Source: Pimelobacter simplex
Lineage (GTDB): Bacteria; Actinomycetota; Actinomycetes; Propionibacteriales; Nocardioidaceae
DNA: 64,000 bases
Assembly: GCF_024662235.1 (NCBI RefSeq)
Contig: NZ_CP096276.1
Location: 2,108,001 to 2,172,000, forward strand
Reading direction: 5' to 3'
Of the stretch, positions 33,778-42,226 are shown in pieces. A program made the translations under genes and the position numbers. How positions within the stretch are numbered: position 1 is the stretch's first letter; each line of letters opens with the position of its first letter. The notes under the pieces were generated by a model. The model worked only from the letters and a program-made list of their open reading frames with translations. It was not told the DNA's origin and ran no database searches.

Positions 33778-35212
33778 GCGCATCACGACCGTCCCCCTCG
33801 ACCACGTCCGTCCCCACCCCGACAACCCCCGTCTCAACGCCGTCGCCGACGCCGCACTGGTCGAGTCGATCCGCCTGCACGGCCTGGTCGACCCCGTCCT
33901 CGTCGCGCCCGACCCCGAGGACGAGGACCGGTACGTGCTCCTCGACGGTGCCCGCCGCTACGACGGCCACCGCCAGGCCGCGGCCACCGAGATCCGGGTG
34001 CGAGTCCGCGAGGACCTCGTCACCCAGGCCCAGCAGATCGAAGTCATGGCCATCACCGGCCTGCAGAAGGAACTGCTGTCCCCGGTCGAGGAGGCCCGGG
34101 CCTACGAGCAGCTCCAGCTCATCGGGTACAACGAGGCCGCGATCGCCGCGGCGGTCGGCTACTCCAAGGCCCGGGTGAAGCAGCGCCTGAGGCTCGGCAC
34201 GCTGCCGGAGCACGCCCGGACGTCAGTCCACCTCGGACAGGTCACCCTCAGCGACGTCGAGGCGTTCCACGAGTTCGCCGACGACGCCGAGGCCACCGCC
34301 AAACTCGACGAGGCCCTCGGCACCGACGACTTCACGATGACGGTCAACGCGCTCCGGTCCCGGCGCCAGCGGATCGCCCACAACGCCGACCTGGTGGCCC
34401 AGTTCATCGCCGCCGGCGCCCGGGCGCACGTCAGGGGCGACGGCGCGCTCAACCTCAGCATCCCGTCGTGGGAGGGCACCGAGCTCGCCGAGACAGGACC
34501 CCACCAGGACGCTGGGTGCCTCGGCTACGCCGCGTTCGAGCCGGACTCGTTCCACGAGCCGCGGCTGGTCTGCCTCGAGCCGCGGTCCCACGAGACCACG
34601 CCGTCCGGCGACGGACCGGCGTCGGCGATCAGCGCGCCCGTCGTCGCGACCGAGGGCGACGTCGCGGCCGCCCAGGAGGCCGAGGCCGCCGCCGCGGCCC
34701 GCCGCGCCGCTGAGGCCGAGGCCGCCGAGCAGCAGACGGCCGCCGACCGGGCACGCCTGGACTGGCTCTACGACCACTTCGTCGCCCTGTTCCCCGTGAA
34801 GGGCAACGCCACGCTGGTCTCCACCCTGGCCGGGGTGCTGCCGGGCAGCGTGTGGCACCTCGACGACCGCGCAGTCCTCGACGCGCTGGAGCAGGACGCC
34901 CCGGGCGACTGGCGTGCGTGTGAGCAGGCGGTCCGCTCCGCCCTGGCCGACCTCGCGACCGCGAAGCCGGCCCGGATCCTGCGGGCCTTCGCCCGCATCA
35001 CCGCCGCGCAGGTCGCCGAGTCCCTCACCGACGAGCTCTACGACGACCGCGACCTGGGGGAGCACGCCGCTCAGCTCGCGGGCTGGGACTGGCTCGCCGA
35101 GGCGGGCTACCCGCTGCCGAGCCTCGACCGGGACCGGCACACCGCCCTGCGGGCGCTGGTCGATCGCAAGCGCACCGCAGCCACCGGGGCCGCCGGGGGA
35201 GGCGCGTCGTGA
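33770..35212 (+). CDS. ParB/Srx-fold nuclease-domain protein with HTH
   Basis: 480 residues. Residues 1-95 are a ParB N-terminal domain (VRPHPDNPRLNAVADAALVE, then DGARRYDGHRQA); 105-150 hold the central HTH (YNEAAIAAAVGYSKARVKQR). The remaining ~330 residues are an Ala/Glu-rich linker and a helical domain not seen in chromosomal ParB. ParB folds bind CTP in partition proteins, but phage versions encoded near methyltransferases are often of uncertain role in DNA modification, protection or host takeover. No ParA partner is encoded here, so plasmid-like partition is unlikely. Confidence 0.8.
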   Translation: MTERITTVPLDHVRPHPDNPRLNAVADAALVESIRLHGLVDPVLVAPDPEDEDRYVLLDGARRYDGHRQAAATEIRVRVREDLVTQAQQIEVMAITGLQKELLSPVEEARAYEQLQLIGYNEAAIAAAVGYSKARVKQRLRLGTLPEHARTSVHLGQVTLSDVEAFHEFADDAEATAKLDEALGTDDFTMTVNALRSRRQRIAHNADLVAQFIAAGARAHVRGDGALNLSIPSWEGTELAETGPHQDAGCLGYAAFEPDSFHEPRLVCLEPRSHETTPSGDGPASAISAPVVATEGDVAAAQEAEAAAAARRAAEAEAAEQQTAADRARLDWLYDHFVALFPVKGNATLVSTLAGVLPGSVWHLDDRAVLDALEQDAPGDWRACEQAVRSALADLATAKPARILRAFARITAAQVAESLTDELYDDRDLGEHAAQLAGWDWLAEAGYPLPSLDRDRHTALRALVDRKRTAATGAAGGGAS

Positions 35213-35523
35213 GGGCGACGACCCGCACCCGGGAGTGCAACCGCGGCTGCGGGGCCTCGGTGGTGCTCGCCCGCCGGGTCGACACCAACCGCTGGGTGCC
35301 CTACGAGGCCGGCCCGGTCGACGGCCCCGCCCGCGCCGGGTGCCACGTGCTCGTCAACGACCAGGCGTGGAAGCCCACCGCGCTGGCCGAGCACTTCCAG
35401 GTCCAGTTCGAACTCCCGTCGCTGGAGAAGGCACGCGAGCTCGTCGAGGACTACCCGCACCACCGCCCGCACCTCCACCTCACCACCGACGACACCCGCA
35501 CCCAAGGAGACACCCACCCGTGA
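35209..35523 (+). CDS. Small Cys/His protein, unknown
   Basis: 104 residues. N-terminal CNRGCGASVVLARR and RWVPYEAGPVD suggest a compact metal-binding turn; a His at the centre and Cys in RAGCHVLVND could complete a zinc site. Similar small proteins that recognise short motifs are common in actinophages. Coupled by GTGA overlaps on both sides. Confidence 0.6.
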   Translation: MRATTRTRECNRGCGASVVLARRVDTNRWVPYEAGPVDGPARAGCHVLVNDQAWKPTALAEHFQVQFELPSLEKARELVEDYPHHRPHLHLTTDDTRTQGDTHP

Positions 35524-35906
35524 CCACCCCGCACCAGCGCCCCGCGCTCGACGTCCTCGCCGAGCTGCGCCGCGGCCGCCTCCAGAACGAGCTCACCGAG
35601 GGCCTCCACGCCCTCATCGCCGACTGCACCGACACCGGTCGCAAGGGCGAGATCGTCCTCAAGCTCACCGTCGACCCGAAGAAGGTCGGCGACCACGAGA
35701 CCCCGCGGATCGAGATCTCCGACCAGGTCGTCGTCAAGCGCCCCCGCCGGCTCACCGCCCCCTCCATCTTCTACGTCTCCGACGACGGCAACGCCGTGCG
35801 CAACGACCCCAACCAGGAGGAGCTCGGCGGCCTCCGCGGCCTGCCCGCCGGCGACAGCGACAACGGGTTCCGCGACGGCCGCTCGGCGGCCGCCAACGAC
35901 CGCTGA
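35520..35906 (+). CDS. Phage protein, unknown, helical/beta mix
   Basis: 128 residues; KGEIVLKLTVDPKKVGDHET and PRIEISDQVVVKRPRRLTAP indicate a beta domain after an N-terminal helix, and the tail is Gly/Asp-rich and probably disordered. It immediately precedes the DUF2303 gene, a pairing I have seen described for single-strand-annealing or Gam-like neighbourhoods, but no such activity can be read here. Confidence 0.6.
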   Translation: MTTPHQRPALDVLAELRRGRLQNELTEGLHALIADCTDTGRKGEIVLKLTVDPKKVGDHETPRIEISDQVVVKRPRRLTAPSIFYVSDDGNAVRNDPNQEELGGLRGLPAGDSDNGFRDGRSAAANDR

Positions 35907-35963
35907 CCACCCCGATACGACCAGCAGATCCGACAGCACACCCGAACCAGGAGCCACCTGAAC

Positions 35964-36827
35964 ATGACGAACTACTCCACCCCCGACCACGCCACCGACA
36001 CCGAGGCCGCCGTCCGCGCCGGCATCGCGATCGCCCCGCCCGCCCCGCTCGGCGACAGCGACCGGTTCTTCGTCCAGACCGTCCCGGCCGGCGCGACCAC
36101 CCACGTCCACGACCTCCGTGCTCTCGCCGAGCCGCTCACCGAGTTCCCCTACCGCAAGAAGGGCACCGTCCACGTCCACGACGCCCGCTCGTTCGTGGAG
36201 TACGTCGAGAAGCACCAGCTCAGCGGCACCGAGGTGTGGGCCGACCTCAGCCGCCGAAGCCTCGTCGCCGTCATCAACGCCGGCGAGCAGTCCGACGACG
36301 CCGCCGACGAGGGCGTCGCCGGCCACGGCGACCACCGCGTCGTCCTCGAACTCCTCCACTCCGACGAGTGGAACACCTGGACCGACCGCGACAAGGAGTG
36401 GCTCGACCAGGCGACGTTCGCCGAGCACCTCGAGGACCACGCCATCAACGTCGTCCACCCCGACGCCGCGACCATGCTCGAGATCGCCGCCAGCCTCCAG
36501 GCCACCCGCACCGCCGACATCAAGGCCGGCATCCGGCTCGACAACGGCCAGGTCCAGCTCCGCTACGAGGAGACCGAGACCGCGACCGCCGGCCAGACCG
36601 GCGAGCTCGAGATCCCTACCATCTTCGTGGTCGCTCTCGCGCCCTACGTCGGCGCCGAGCCCGTCGAGGTCGAGGCCCGGTTCCGGTACCGGCTCCGGCA
36701 GGGCAACCTCCTGCTGTCCTACGCCCTGCTCAACCCGGCCGACATCGCCCGCAGCGTCTTCACCGCGATCGTCGACGACGTCCGCGGCGCCGTCACCGCG
36801 CCCGTCCTTCTCGGCCGGCCGGCGTGA
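35964..36827 (+). CDS. DUF2303 (YfdQ-like) phage protein
   Basis: 287 residues. It fits the DUF2303 family in length and in features such as RFFVQTVPAGATTHVHDLRA, the DARSFVEYVEKHQ block, WNTWTDRDKEWLDQATFAEH and ARFRYRLRQGNLLLSYALLN. The family is common in prophage early regions and has no established biochemical role. An unlinked start with AGGAG 8-10 bases upstream suggests it is strongly translated. Confidence 0.82.
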   Translation: MTNYSTPDHATDTEAAVRAGIAIAPPAPLGDSDRFFVQTVPAGATTHVHDLRALAEPLTEFPYRKKGTVHVHDARSFVEYVEKHQLSGTEVWADLSRRSLVAVINAGEQSDDAADEGVAGHGDHRVVLELLHSDEWNTWTDRDKEWLDQATFAEHLEDHAINVVHPDAATMLEIAASLQATRTADIKAGIRLDNGQVQLRYEETETATAGQTGELEIPTIFVVALAPYVGAEPVEVEARFRYRLRQGNLLLSYALLNPADIARSVFTAIVDDVRGAVTAPVLLGRPA

Positions 36828-36851
36828 TCCGACGGCCTCCTCGTCCGCTGG

Positions 36852-36950
36852 GTGCGCGCCAGCCGCGCGGCGCGCCCCCAGCGGGGTTGCGGCTGCCACC
36901 CCTGGTTCCACGACCTCGGCGTCCACGCCCCCGGCGGCAACAGCCCATGA
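36852..36950 (+). CDS. Possible 32-residue Cys/His microprotein
   Basis: A short frame from GTG with GCGCHPWFHDLGVHAPGGNS near its end, where two Cys and three His could bind zinc. Its stop overlaps the ATG of the next gene (ATGA), like nearly every junction in this operon. No ribosome site is visible. It could instead be the remains of a longer protein whose 5' part was lost. Confidence 0.35.
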   Translation: MRASRAARPQRGCGCHPWFHDLGVHAPGGNSP

Positions 36951-37054
36951 GCGCGCTCGACCTCGCCGTGCTCGCCGTCAACGTCCTGCTCATCCTCGGC
37001 CTCGCCATCGCGGCGCGGATCGACACCCGCCCCCGGAAGGGTCCGCTCCCGTGA
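36947..37054 (+). CDS. 35-residue membrane microprotein
   Basis: One membrane segment (LDLAVLAVNVLLILGLAIAA) and a basic tail (RIDTRPRKGPLP). It is bound by ATGA upstream and GTGA downstream overlaps, which makes it likely to be translated in spite of its size. Function unknown. Confidence 0.45.
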   Translation: MSALDLAVLAVNVLLILGLAIAARIDTRPRKGPLP

Positions 37055-38772
37055 CTCCCGTCATCACCCAGTCCCCGTTCCAGACCGCCGAGTGGTCGGC
37101 CCTGGACGCGATGTGGCTGGACTACCTCGGCATCACCCCCATCGACCCGAACCTGCCGGGCCATCAGGTCACGATGCTCGACCTGTTCTGCGGCGCCGGC
37201 GGGTCCAGCTCGGGCGCGCACTCCATCCCCGGGGTGAAGGTCATCATGGCGGCCAACCACTGGCCCCTGGCCGTCGAGACCCACAACACCAACCACCCCG
37301 AGACCGACCACGACTGCGCAGACCTGTCCCAGGTCGACCCCCGCCGCTACCCCCGAACGGACGGCCTCTGGGCGTCCCCGGAGTGCACCAACCACTCCCA
37401 GGCAAAGGGCCGCAAGACCCACGACGAGGCGTCCGAGCGGTCCCGGGCGACGATGTGGGACGTGTGCCGGTTCGCCGAGCACCACCGCTACAAGTTCGTG
37501 ATCGTCGAGAACGTGGTCGACGTCGTGAAGTGGGTCGGCTACCGCGGCTGGATCACCACGATGACCGACCTCGGCTACGACCACAAGGTCGTCTACCTGA
37601 ACTCGATGCACGCCAATCAGGCCGGCCTCCCCGCCCCCCAGTCTCGGGACCGCGTCTACGTCGTGTTCTGGCGCCGCGGCGACCGACGCCCCGACTTCGA
37701 GAAGTGGACCAGCCCCCGCGCTGTCTGCTCGATGCACGGCCGGATCCGGGCCACCCAGGACTGGAAGAAGCCCGACAACGAGTGGGGGCGCTACCGCGCC
37801 CAGTACGTCTACCGCTGTCCCGCCACGGAGTGCGGCCACGAGGTCGTCGACCCGATGTGGCTGCCCGCGCTGTACGCCATCGACCTGTCCATCCCCGGCA
37901 CTCGCATCGGCGACCGGAAGCGCCCCCTCGCCACGAAGACCCGCGCCCGCATCGAAGCAGGCGTCCAGAAGTGGTGGCGCCCCTTCACGCTGGAGGCCGC
38001 GGGCAACACCTTCGAGCGCCGCCCCGGCGTGCGAACCTGGCCCGCCGACCAGGTCCTCACCACCCTGCACACCACCGCCTCCAAGGCGCTGTGCGTGCCG
38101 GTCGAGGGCCGCGACGGGAAGACGGCGCTGCCCGCCCTCGAGCCCATGCGGACCATGACGACCCGCAACGAGACCGGACTGCTGGTCCCCGCCGGCGGCA
38201 CTTGGAACGACGAAGCGACCACGCTCAGCCAGCCCATGCGGACCCGCACTACCCGGGAGACCGAGGCCCTCGTCATCCCGATGCGGAACAACAACACCGT
38301 GAAGTCGGCCGGCGACCCGCTAGACACCGTCGCCGCGAACGGCAACCACCACGGCCTCCTGGTGCCCTACTACGGATCCGCGCGGAGCGCCGCGCCGGTC
38401 ACGGACCCCATGGGCACTCTCACCACGCTCGACCGATACGCCATGGTCACGCGCCACAACGGCGAGGGCGCATGGTCCTCCACCGGGATCGACGACGTCC
38501 TGCGGACCATCACGACTGGCGGCCGCGGCGGCGCGAACCAGTCGCTGACCGAGTGGACCGGGGAGCTCCCCGACATCGACGACTGCCTGTTCCGGATGCT
38601 CGAGCCCCACGAGATCAAGGTCGGCATGGCCTTCTCCCGCTCCTACGTCTTGCTCGGCAACAAGCGCGAGCAGGTCCGGCTCGCCGGGAACGCAGTGACT
38701 CCGCCCGCCGCCCGGGACATCGTCGGGATGATGGTCGAGGCCCTCACCGGAGAGCTGGTGCTGGCCGCATGA
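37051..38772 (+). CDS. C5-cytosine DNA methyltransferase, variant motif IV
   Basis: 573 residues. Motif I is MLDLFCGAGGSSSG (42-55); motif IV carries the catalytic Cys112 in ASPECTNHSQAKGRK rather than the usual PPCQ; motif VI is IVENVVDV (151-158), motif VIII QSRDRVYVVF (197-206), and motif X the C-terminal LAGNAVTPPAARDIVG. Between VIII and X is a target-recognition region of ~320 residues, longer than in simple 5mC enzymes. It probably modifies phage DNA to evade host restriction or in concert with the next two genes. GTGA start; ATGA coupling to the helicase. Confidence 0.87.
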   Translation: MTPVITQSPFQTAEWSALDAMWLDYLGITPIDPNLPGHQVTMLDLFCGAGGSSSGAHSIPGVKVIMAANHWPLAVETHNTNHPETDHDCADLSQVDPRRYPRTDGLWASPECTNHSQAKGRKTHDEASERSRATMWDVCRFAEHHRYKFVIVENVVDVVKWVGYRGWITTMTDLGYDHKVVYLNSMHANQAGLPAPQSRDRVYVVFWRRGDRRPDFEKWTSPRAVCSMHGRIRATQDWKKPDNEWGRYRAQYVYRCPATECGHEVVDPMWLPALYAIDLSIPGTRIGDRKRPLATKTRARIEAGVQKWWRPFTLEAAGNTFERRPGVRTWPADQVLTTLHTTASKALCVPVEGRDGKTALPALEPMRTMTTRNETGLLVPAGGTWNDEATTLSQPMRTRTTRETEALVIPMRNNNTVKSAGDPLDTVAANGNHHGLLVPYYGSARSAAPVTDPMGTLTTLDRYAMVTRHNGEGAWSSTGIDDVLRTITTGGRGGANQSLTEWTGELPDIDDCLFRMLEPHEIKVGMAFSRSYVLLGNKREQVRLAGNAVTPPAARDIVGMMVEALTGELVLAA

Positions 38773-40148
38773 GCACGCCGTACGCCGCGTTCCTGGACGC
38801 GCGCCGCCAGCTGGCCGACCGTGGTGGGTTCGTCCCGACCCACGTGCCGGACCACCTGTTCGACTTCCAGCAGGTGCTCGTCGACTTCGCCGTCCGCCAG
38901 GGCCGCGCCGGGATGTTCGCCGACTGCGGCCTCGGCAAGACGCCGATGTCGCTCGCGTGGGCGCAGAACGTCCACGAGCACACCGGGAAGCCCATCCTCT
39001 TCCTCACCCCGCTTGCCGTCGGCTTCCAGGTCGTCGCAGAGGCGCACCGCTTCGGGTATGACGCCGCGCAGTCCCGCAACGGGAAGGTCGTCGCGCCCGT
39101 CACGGTCACCAACTACGAGCAGCTCGGCAAGTTCGACCACGCCGACTTCGGGGGCGTGGTGTGCGACGAGTCCTCGATCCTCAAGGCCTTCGACGGCACC
39201 ACCCGCGCGCAGGTCACGGAGTTCATGCGCCTCCTGCCGTACCGGCTGCTCTGCACCGCCACAGCCGCGCCGAACGACTACATCGAGCTCGGCACCTCGA
39301 GCGAGGCCCTCGGCGGACTCGGGTACACCGACATGCTGACCCGGTTCTTCACCAACAAGAACCGCACGGTGTCGTCCCGTTCCCGGTTCGCCGCCACCAG
39401 CCGTGACGTCGGCTGGCGCCTCAAGGGCCACGCCGAGGAGCCGTTCTGGCGATGGGTCGCGACCTGGGCGCGCGCGATCCGACGCCCGTCGGACTACGGC
39501 TTCGACGACGGGACGTTCGTGCTGCCCGAGCTGCTCGAGCGCGTCCACATGGTCGACGCCCGCACCTCCCGGCCCGACGCCCTGTTCGACCTCCCGGCCC
39601 GCGGGCTCCGCGAGGAGCGCGAGGAGACACGTCGCTCCATCGCCGAGCGCTGTGAGGCCGCCGCGGCCGCACTCGAAGATGCCGACCACGCCGTCGCCTG
39701 GTGCCACCTCAACGACGAGTCACACCGCCTGACCCGGCTCATCGACGGTGCCGTCGAGGTCGCCGGCGCGGACTCGCCCGGGGTGAAGGAGGAGAAGCTC
39801 GCTGCGTTCACGCGCGGCGAGATCCGCGTCCTGGTCACCAAGCCGTCCATCGGCGCGTGGGGCCTCAACTGGCAGCACGCCCACCGGATGACCTACTTCC
39901 CCTCGCACTCCTACGAGCAGATGTACCAGGCGATCCGACGGCTCTGGCGCTTCGGCCAGACCAGGACGGTCGAGGTCGACGTCATCACCACCGAGGGCTG
40001 CCGCAGCGTGCTCGACAACCTCCACCGCAAGGCCGCCCAGGCCGACGCGATGTTCGCCGCGCTCGTGGCCCACATGAACGACGCGCTCGCGGTGCCCACC
40101 CACTCCTACGACCAACCGATGGAGGTGCCGACGTGGCTGGCTTCCTGA
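38769..40148 (+). CDS. SNF2-like DEAD/DEAH-box helicase
   Basis: 459 residues, superfamily 2. Walker A CGLGKT (53-58), DEAH-box variant DESS (133-136), motif III TATAAPND (163-170), motifs V/VI in TKPSIGAWGLNWQHAHRMTY and YQAIRRLWRFGQTRTVEVDV. Phages carry such helicases in replication/recombination modules; here it is wedged between two methyltransferases, so it may act on modified or hemimodified DNA, similar in layout to helicase-methyltransferase modules of defence systems. Overlaps the next gene by 16 bases. Confidence 0.87.
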   Translation: MSTPYAAFLDARRQLADRGGFVPTHVPDHLFDFQQVLVDFAVRQGRAGMFADCGLGKTPMSLAWAQNVHEHTGKPILFLTPLAVGFQVVAEAHRFGYDAAQSRNGKVVAPVTVTNYEQLGKFDHADFGGVVCDESSILKAFDGTTRAQVTEFMRLLPYRLLCTATAAPNDYIELGTSSEALGGLGYTDMLTRFFTNKNRTVSSRSRFAATSRDVGWRLKGHAEEPFWRWVATWARAIRRPSDYGFDDGTFVLPELLERVHMVDARTSRPDALFDLPARGLREEREETRRSIAERCEAAAAALEDADHAVAWCHLNDESHRLTRLIDGAVEVAGADSPGVKEEKLAAFTRGEIRVLVTKPSIGAWGLNWQHAHRMTYFPSHSYEQMYQAIRRLWRFGQTRTVEVDVITTEGCRSVLDNLHRKAAQADAMFAALVAHMNDALAVPTHSYDQPMEVPTWLAS

Positions 40149-41128
40149 CCCAGCAGGTCACCGACCGCTGGGCGATCTACAACGGCGACAGCATGGACAT
40201 GCTCGCCGGGATCCCTGACGACTCGATTCACGGCTCGATCTACTCCCCGCCGTTCGGCGGTCTCTACCACTACTCCAGCGACGACCGGGACCTGTCGAAC
40301 GCCCGCTCCTACAGCGACTTCTTCGACCAGTACCGGTTCTTCGTCGACGAGCTGCTCCGCGTGACCATCCCCGGCCGGACGGTCGCCGTGCACGCCGCCC
40401 TCGTGCCCTCGGGGAACACTGGCAAGGACGCGTACACCGACTTCCCCGGTGACGTCATCCGCTGCCACCAGGACGCCGGCTGGGGCTTCATCGCCCGACA
40501 CGTGATCTGGAAGGAGCCGCTCGCCGTCCGGCTCCGCACGATGGCGAAGAACCTCGCCCACAAGACCATCGTCGACGACGCGGCCTACGGTGGCGTCGCC
40601 GCACCCGACGAGCTGCTGGTGTTCCGGAAGCCCGGCCCATCGGCAGAGCCGATCACCCACCCGACCGGCCTCTTCGGCGACTACGCCGGCGGCGAGCAGC
40701 CGCCGGAGGACCTCGCGTCCTTCCGCGGATGGGACGGCGACCAGAAGGAGAACCGCTGGTCGCACTGGATCTGGCGCCGCTACGCCTCGTCGGTCTGGGA
40801 CGACGTGCGCATTGACCGGGTGCTGCCCTTCCAGGACGCCCGCGACGAGGACGACGAGAAGCACGTCCACCCGCTCCAGCTCGACGTCATCGAGCGCTAC
40901 ATCGACCTCCGCACGCTGCCCGGCGAGCGGGTCCTCACGCCGTTCATGGGCGTCGGTTCCGAGGTCTACGCAGCGGTCCGAATGGGCCGTTACGGCATCG
41001 GCGCCGAGCTCAAGCCGTCGTACTACGTCCAGGCCGAGCGCAACCTCGCCACCGTCGACGCCCCCGCCGACGAGAACACGCTGCTCGATCTCGTCGCCAC
41101 CACCGATGGCGGGGAGCGACCGGCATGA
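40133..41128 (+). CDS. Amino-group DNA methyltransferase (SPPF type)
   Basis: 331 residues. Motif IV SPPF (38-41) precedes motif I TPFMGVGSEVYAAVRMGR near the C-terminus, the permuted beta-class order shared by N4-cytosine and some N6-adenine methyltransferases. GGAGGTG before the GTG at 40133 decided the start. With the C5 enzyme and helicase it forms a three-gene modification unit. There is no partner restriction enzyme in view, so protection of phage DNA is the simplest role. Confidence 0.87.
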   Translation: MAGFLTQQVTDRWAIYNGDSMDMLAGIPDDSIHGSIYSPPFGGLYHYSSDDRDLSNARSYSDFFDQYRFFVDELLRVTIPGRTVAVHAALVPSGNTGKDAYTDFPGDVIRCHQDAGWGFIARHVIWKEPLAVRLRTMAKNLAHKTIVDDAAYGGVAAPDELLVFRKPGPSAEPITHPTGLFGDYAGGEQPPEDLASFRGWDGDQKENRWSHWIWRRYASSVWDDVRIDRVLPFQDARDEDDEKHVHPLQLDVIERYIDLRTLPGERVLTPFMGVGSEVYAAVRMGRYGIGAELKPSYYVQAERNLATVDAPADENTLLDLVATTDGGERPA

Positions 41129-41553
41129 AGGCCATCACCATCCGCCAGCCTTACGCCGGTGCCGTCGCGCTCGGCTGGAAGCAGCCCGAGAACCGGTCCC
41201 GGATGTTCTCCCACCGCGGCCTCACACTGATCCACGCCGGGCAGCGCCTCGCCGACAACTACCCGATGGTCGAGGCCACGTTCGCCGGCGCCGGCCGGAC
41301 CATCCCGAACCTCGGCGTCACCGGAGACACCGCCTGGGCGTTCGGCGCGATCATCGCGGTCGGTGACCTGTACGCCGCGCACCGCGGCTGCGACGGCTCC
41401 TGTGCCCCTGGGTGGGCGCAGCGCGGCCAGGTCCACCACCTGTTCCGCGACGTGCGGCTGCTGGCCCGGCCGGTGCCGGCGGACGGCCAGCTCGGGCTCT
41501 GGACCCCCGAGCCCAACGTCCTCGCCGCCGTGGAGGAGGCGATGCCCCGATGA
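41125..41553 (+). CDS. ASCH/PUA-like domain protein
   Basis: 142 residues. The N-terminus KAITIRQPYAGAVALGWKQP followed by ENRSRMFSHRG is the ASCH signature (TIRQPWA...ENR), and LWTPEPNVLAAVEE ends the barrel. ASCH domains belong to the PUA-like folds, which bind RNA or modified bases. Proximity to two methyltransferases suggests reading of a modified base, an inference only. ATGA overlaps both neighbours. Confidence 0.75.
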   Translation: MKAITIRQPYAGAVALGWKQPENRSRMFSHRGLTLIHAGQRLADNYPMVEATFAGAGRTIPNLGVTGDTAWAFGAIIAVGDLYAAHRGCDGSCAPGWAQRGQVHHLFRDVRLLARPVPADGQLGLWTPEPNVLAAVEEAMPR

Positions 41554-42062
41554 GCCCCGACGAACGCGCCGCCGAGGCGCTCCCCACGGCCGCCGCGCTG
41601 GTGTGCGCGGTGGCGGACCGCGATCAGGCCGAGGTGCACCGGATCCTGGGCCAGGTCGACGACTGGCCCGCTCTCGCGGTCGTGCTGGCCGGCCACGTGT
41701 CCCCGGACAGCGCCCTCGGGCTGGTCGGCCAGCTGTCGCCGGAGACGAAGGCCGTCACGATCCTGCGCGCCGCGGCGATCCAGTTCGGCACCACGATCGC
41801 CGCGATCCGCTCCGACTCCCGCCAACGGGCCGTGCTCGACGCCCGGGCGGTCGCGATGGCCGCGATGAGGTACGCCGGCCTGTCGTCGAGCTTCGTGGGC
41901 CGCCAGACCAACCGCGACCACAGCACGGTGCTCCACGCCGCCGGCCGAGTCGGGGAGAACCCCGTCCTCCGAAAGGCCGCGCTGACCATGGCTGCGCTCG
42001 TCGCCGAGCGCGGTGCCGAGCTCGGCGACATCGATGACGACCAGCGGGCGGCGGTCGCATGA
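41550..42062 (+). CDS. Stand-alone DnaA domain IV (origin-binding) protein
   Basis: 170 residues. The C-terminal half contains ARAVAMAAMRYAGLSSSFVG and RQTNRDHSTVLHA, the HTH and the RDHSTVLHA signature by which DnaA contacts DnaA boxes. The AAA+ domain is missing; the N-terminal ~80 residues are an unrelated helical domain. It may bind the phage origin or host DnaA boxes, either for replication or to control the host. Directly followed by a probable replication-initiator gene. Confidence 0.75.
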   Translation: MSPDERAAEALPTAAALVCAVADRDQAEVHRILGQVDDWPALAVVLAGHVSPDSALGLVGQLSPETKAVTILRAAAIQFGTTIAAIRSDSRQRAVLDARAVAMAAMRYAGLSSSFVGRQTNRDHSTVLHAAGRVGENPVLRKAALTMAALVAERGAELGDIDDDQRAAVA

Positions 42063-42226
42063 ACCCGATCCCCAAGGTCTCGGTCGCCCCGCACGACGGC
42101 GGCTGGTCCACCTCCTGCCCTGCCCCCGGCTGCGGGTTCGTGTTCTGGCACATCCGCCGCGACGTCGCTGACGCGCAGGCCATCACCCACCAGCAGGACC
42201 ACGTGAAGAAGGGAGGGCGGGCCTGA
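42059..42226 (+). CDS. 55-residue zinc-finger-like protein
   Basis: A short frame, ATGA-coupled upstream and sharing one base with the next start (TGATG). It reads STSCPAPGCGFVFWHIRRDV then ADAQAITHQQDHV: two Cys and two His in a C-x4-C...H-x4-H spacing resembling a C2H2 finger. Probably a small DNA-binding or adaptor protein of the replication module. Confidence 0.6.
   Translation: MNPIPKVSVAPHDGGWSTSCPAPGCGFVFWHIRRDVADAQAITHQQDHVKKGGRA

Noticed and set aside
33770..35212. Plasmid-type partition system (phage-plasmid)
   Set aside because: No ParA ATPase or clustered centromere repeats are near the ParB-like gene, and an integrase with an attachment site is present.
37051..41128. Complete restriction-modification or BREX/DISARM-like defence system
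   Set aside because: Methyltransferases and a helicase are present, but no nuclease subunit, PglZ, phospholipase D or DUF1998 component is encoded next to them, and the unit lies inside the early phage operon.
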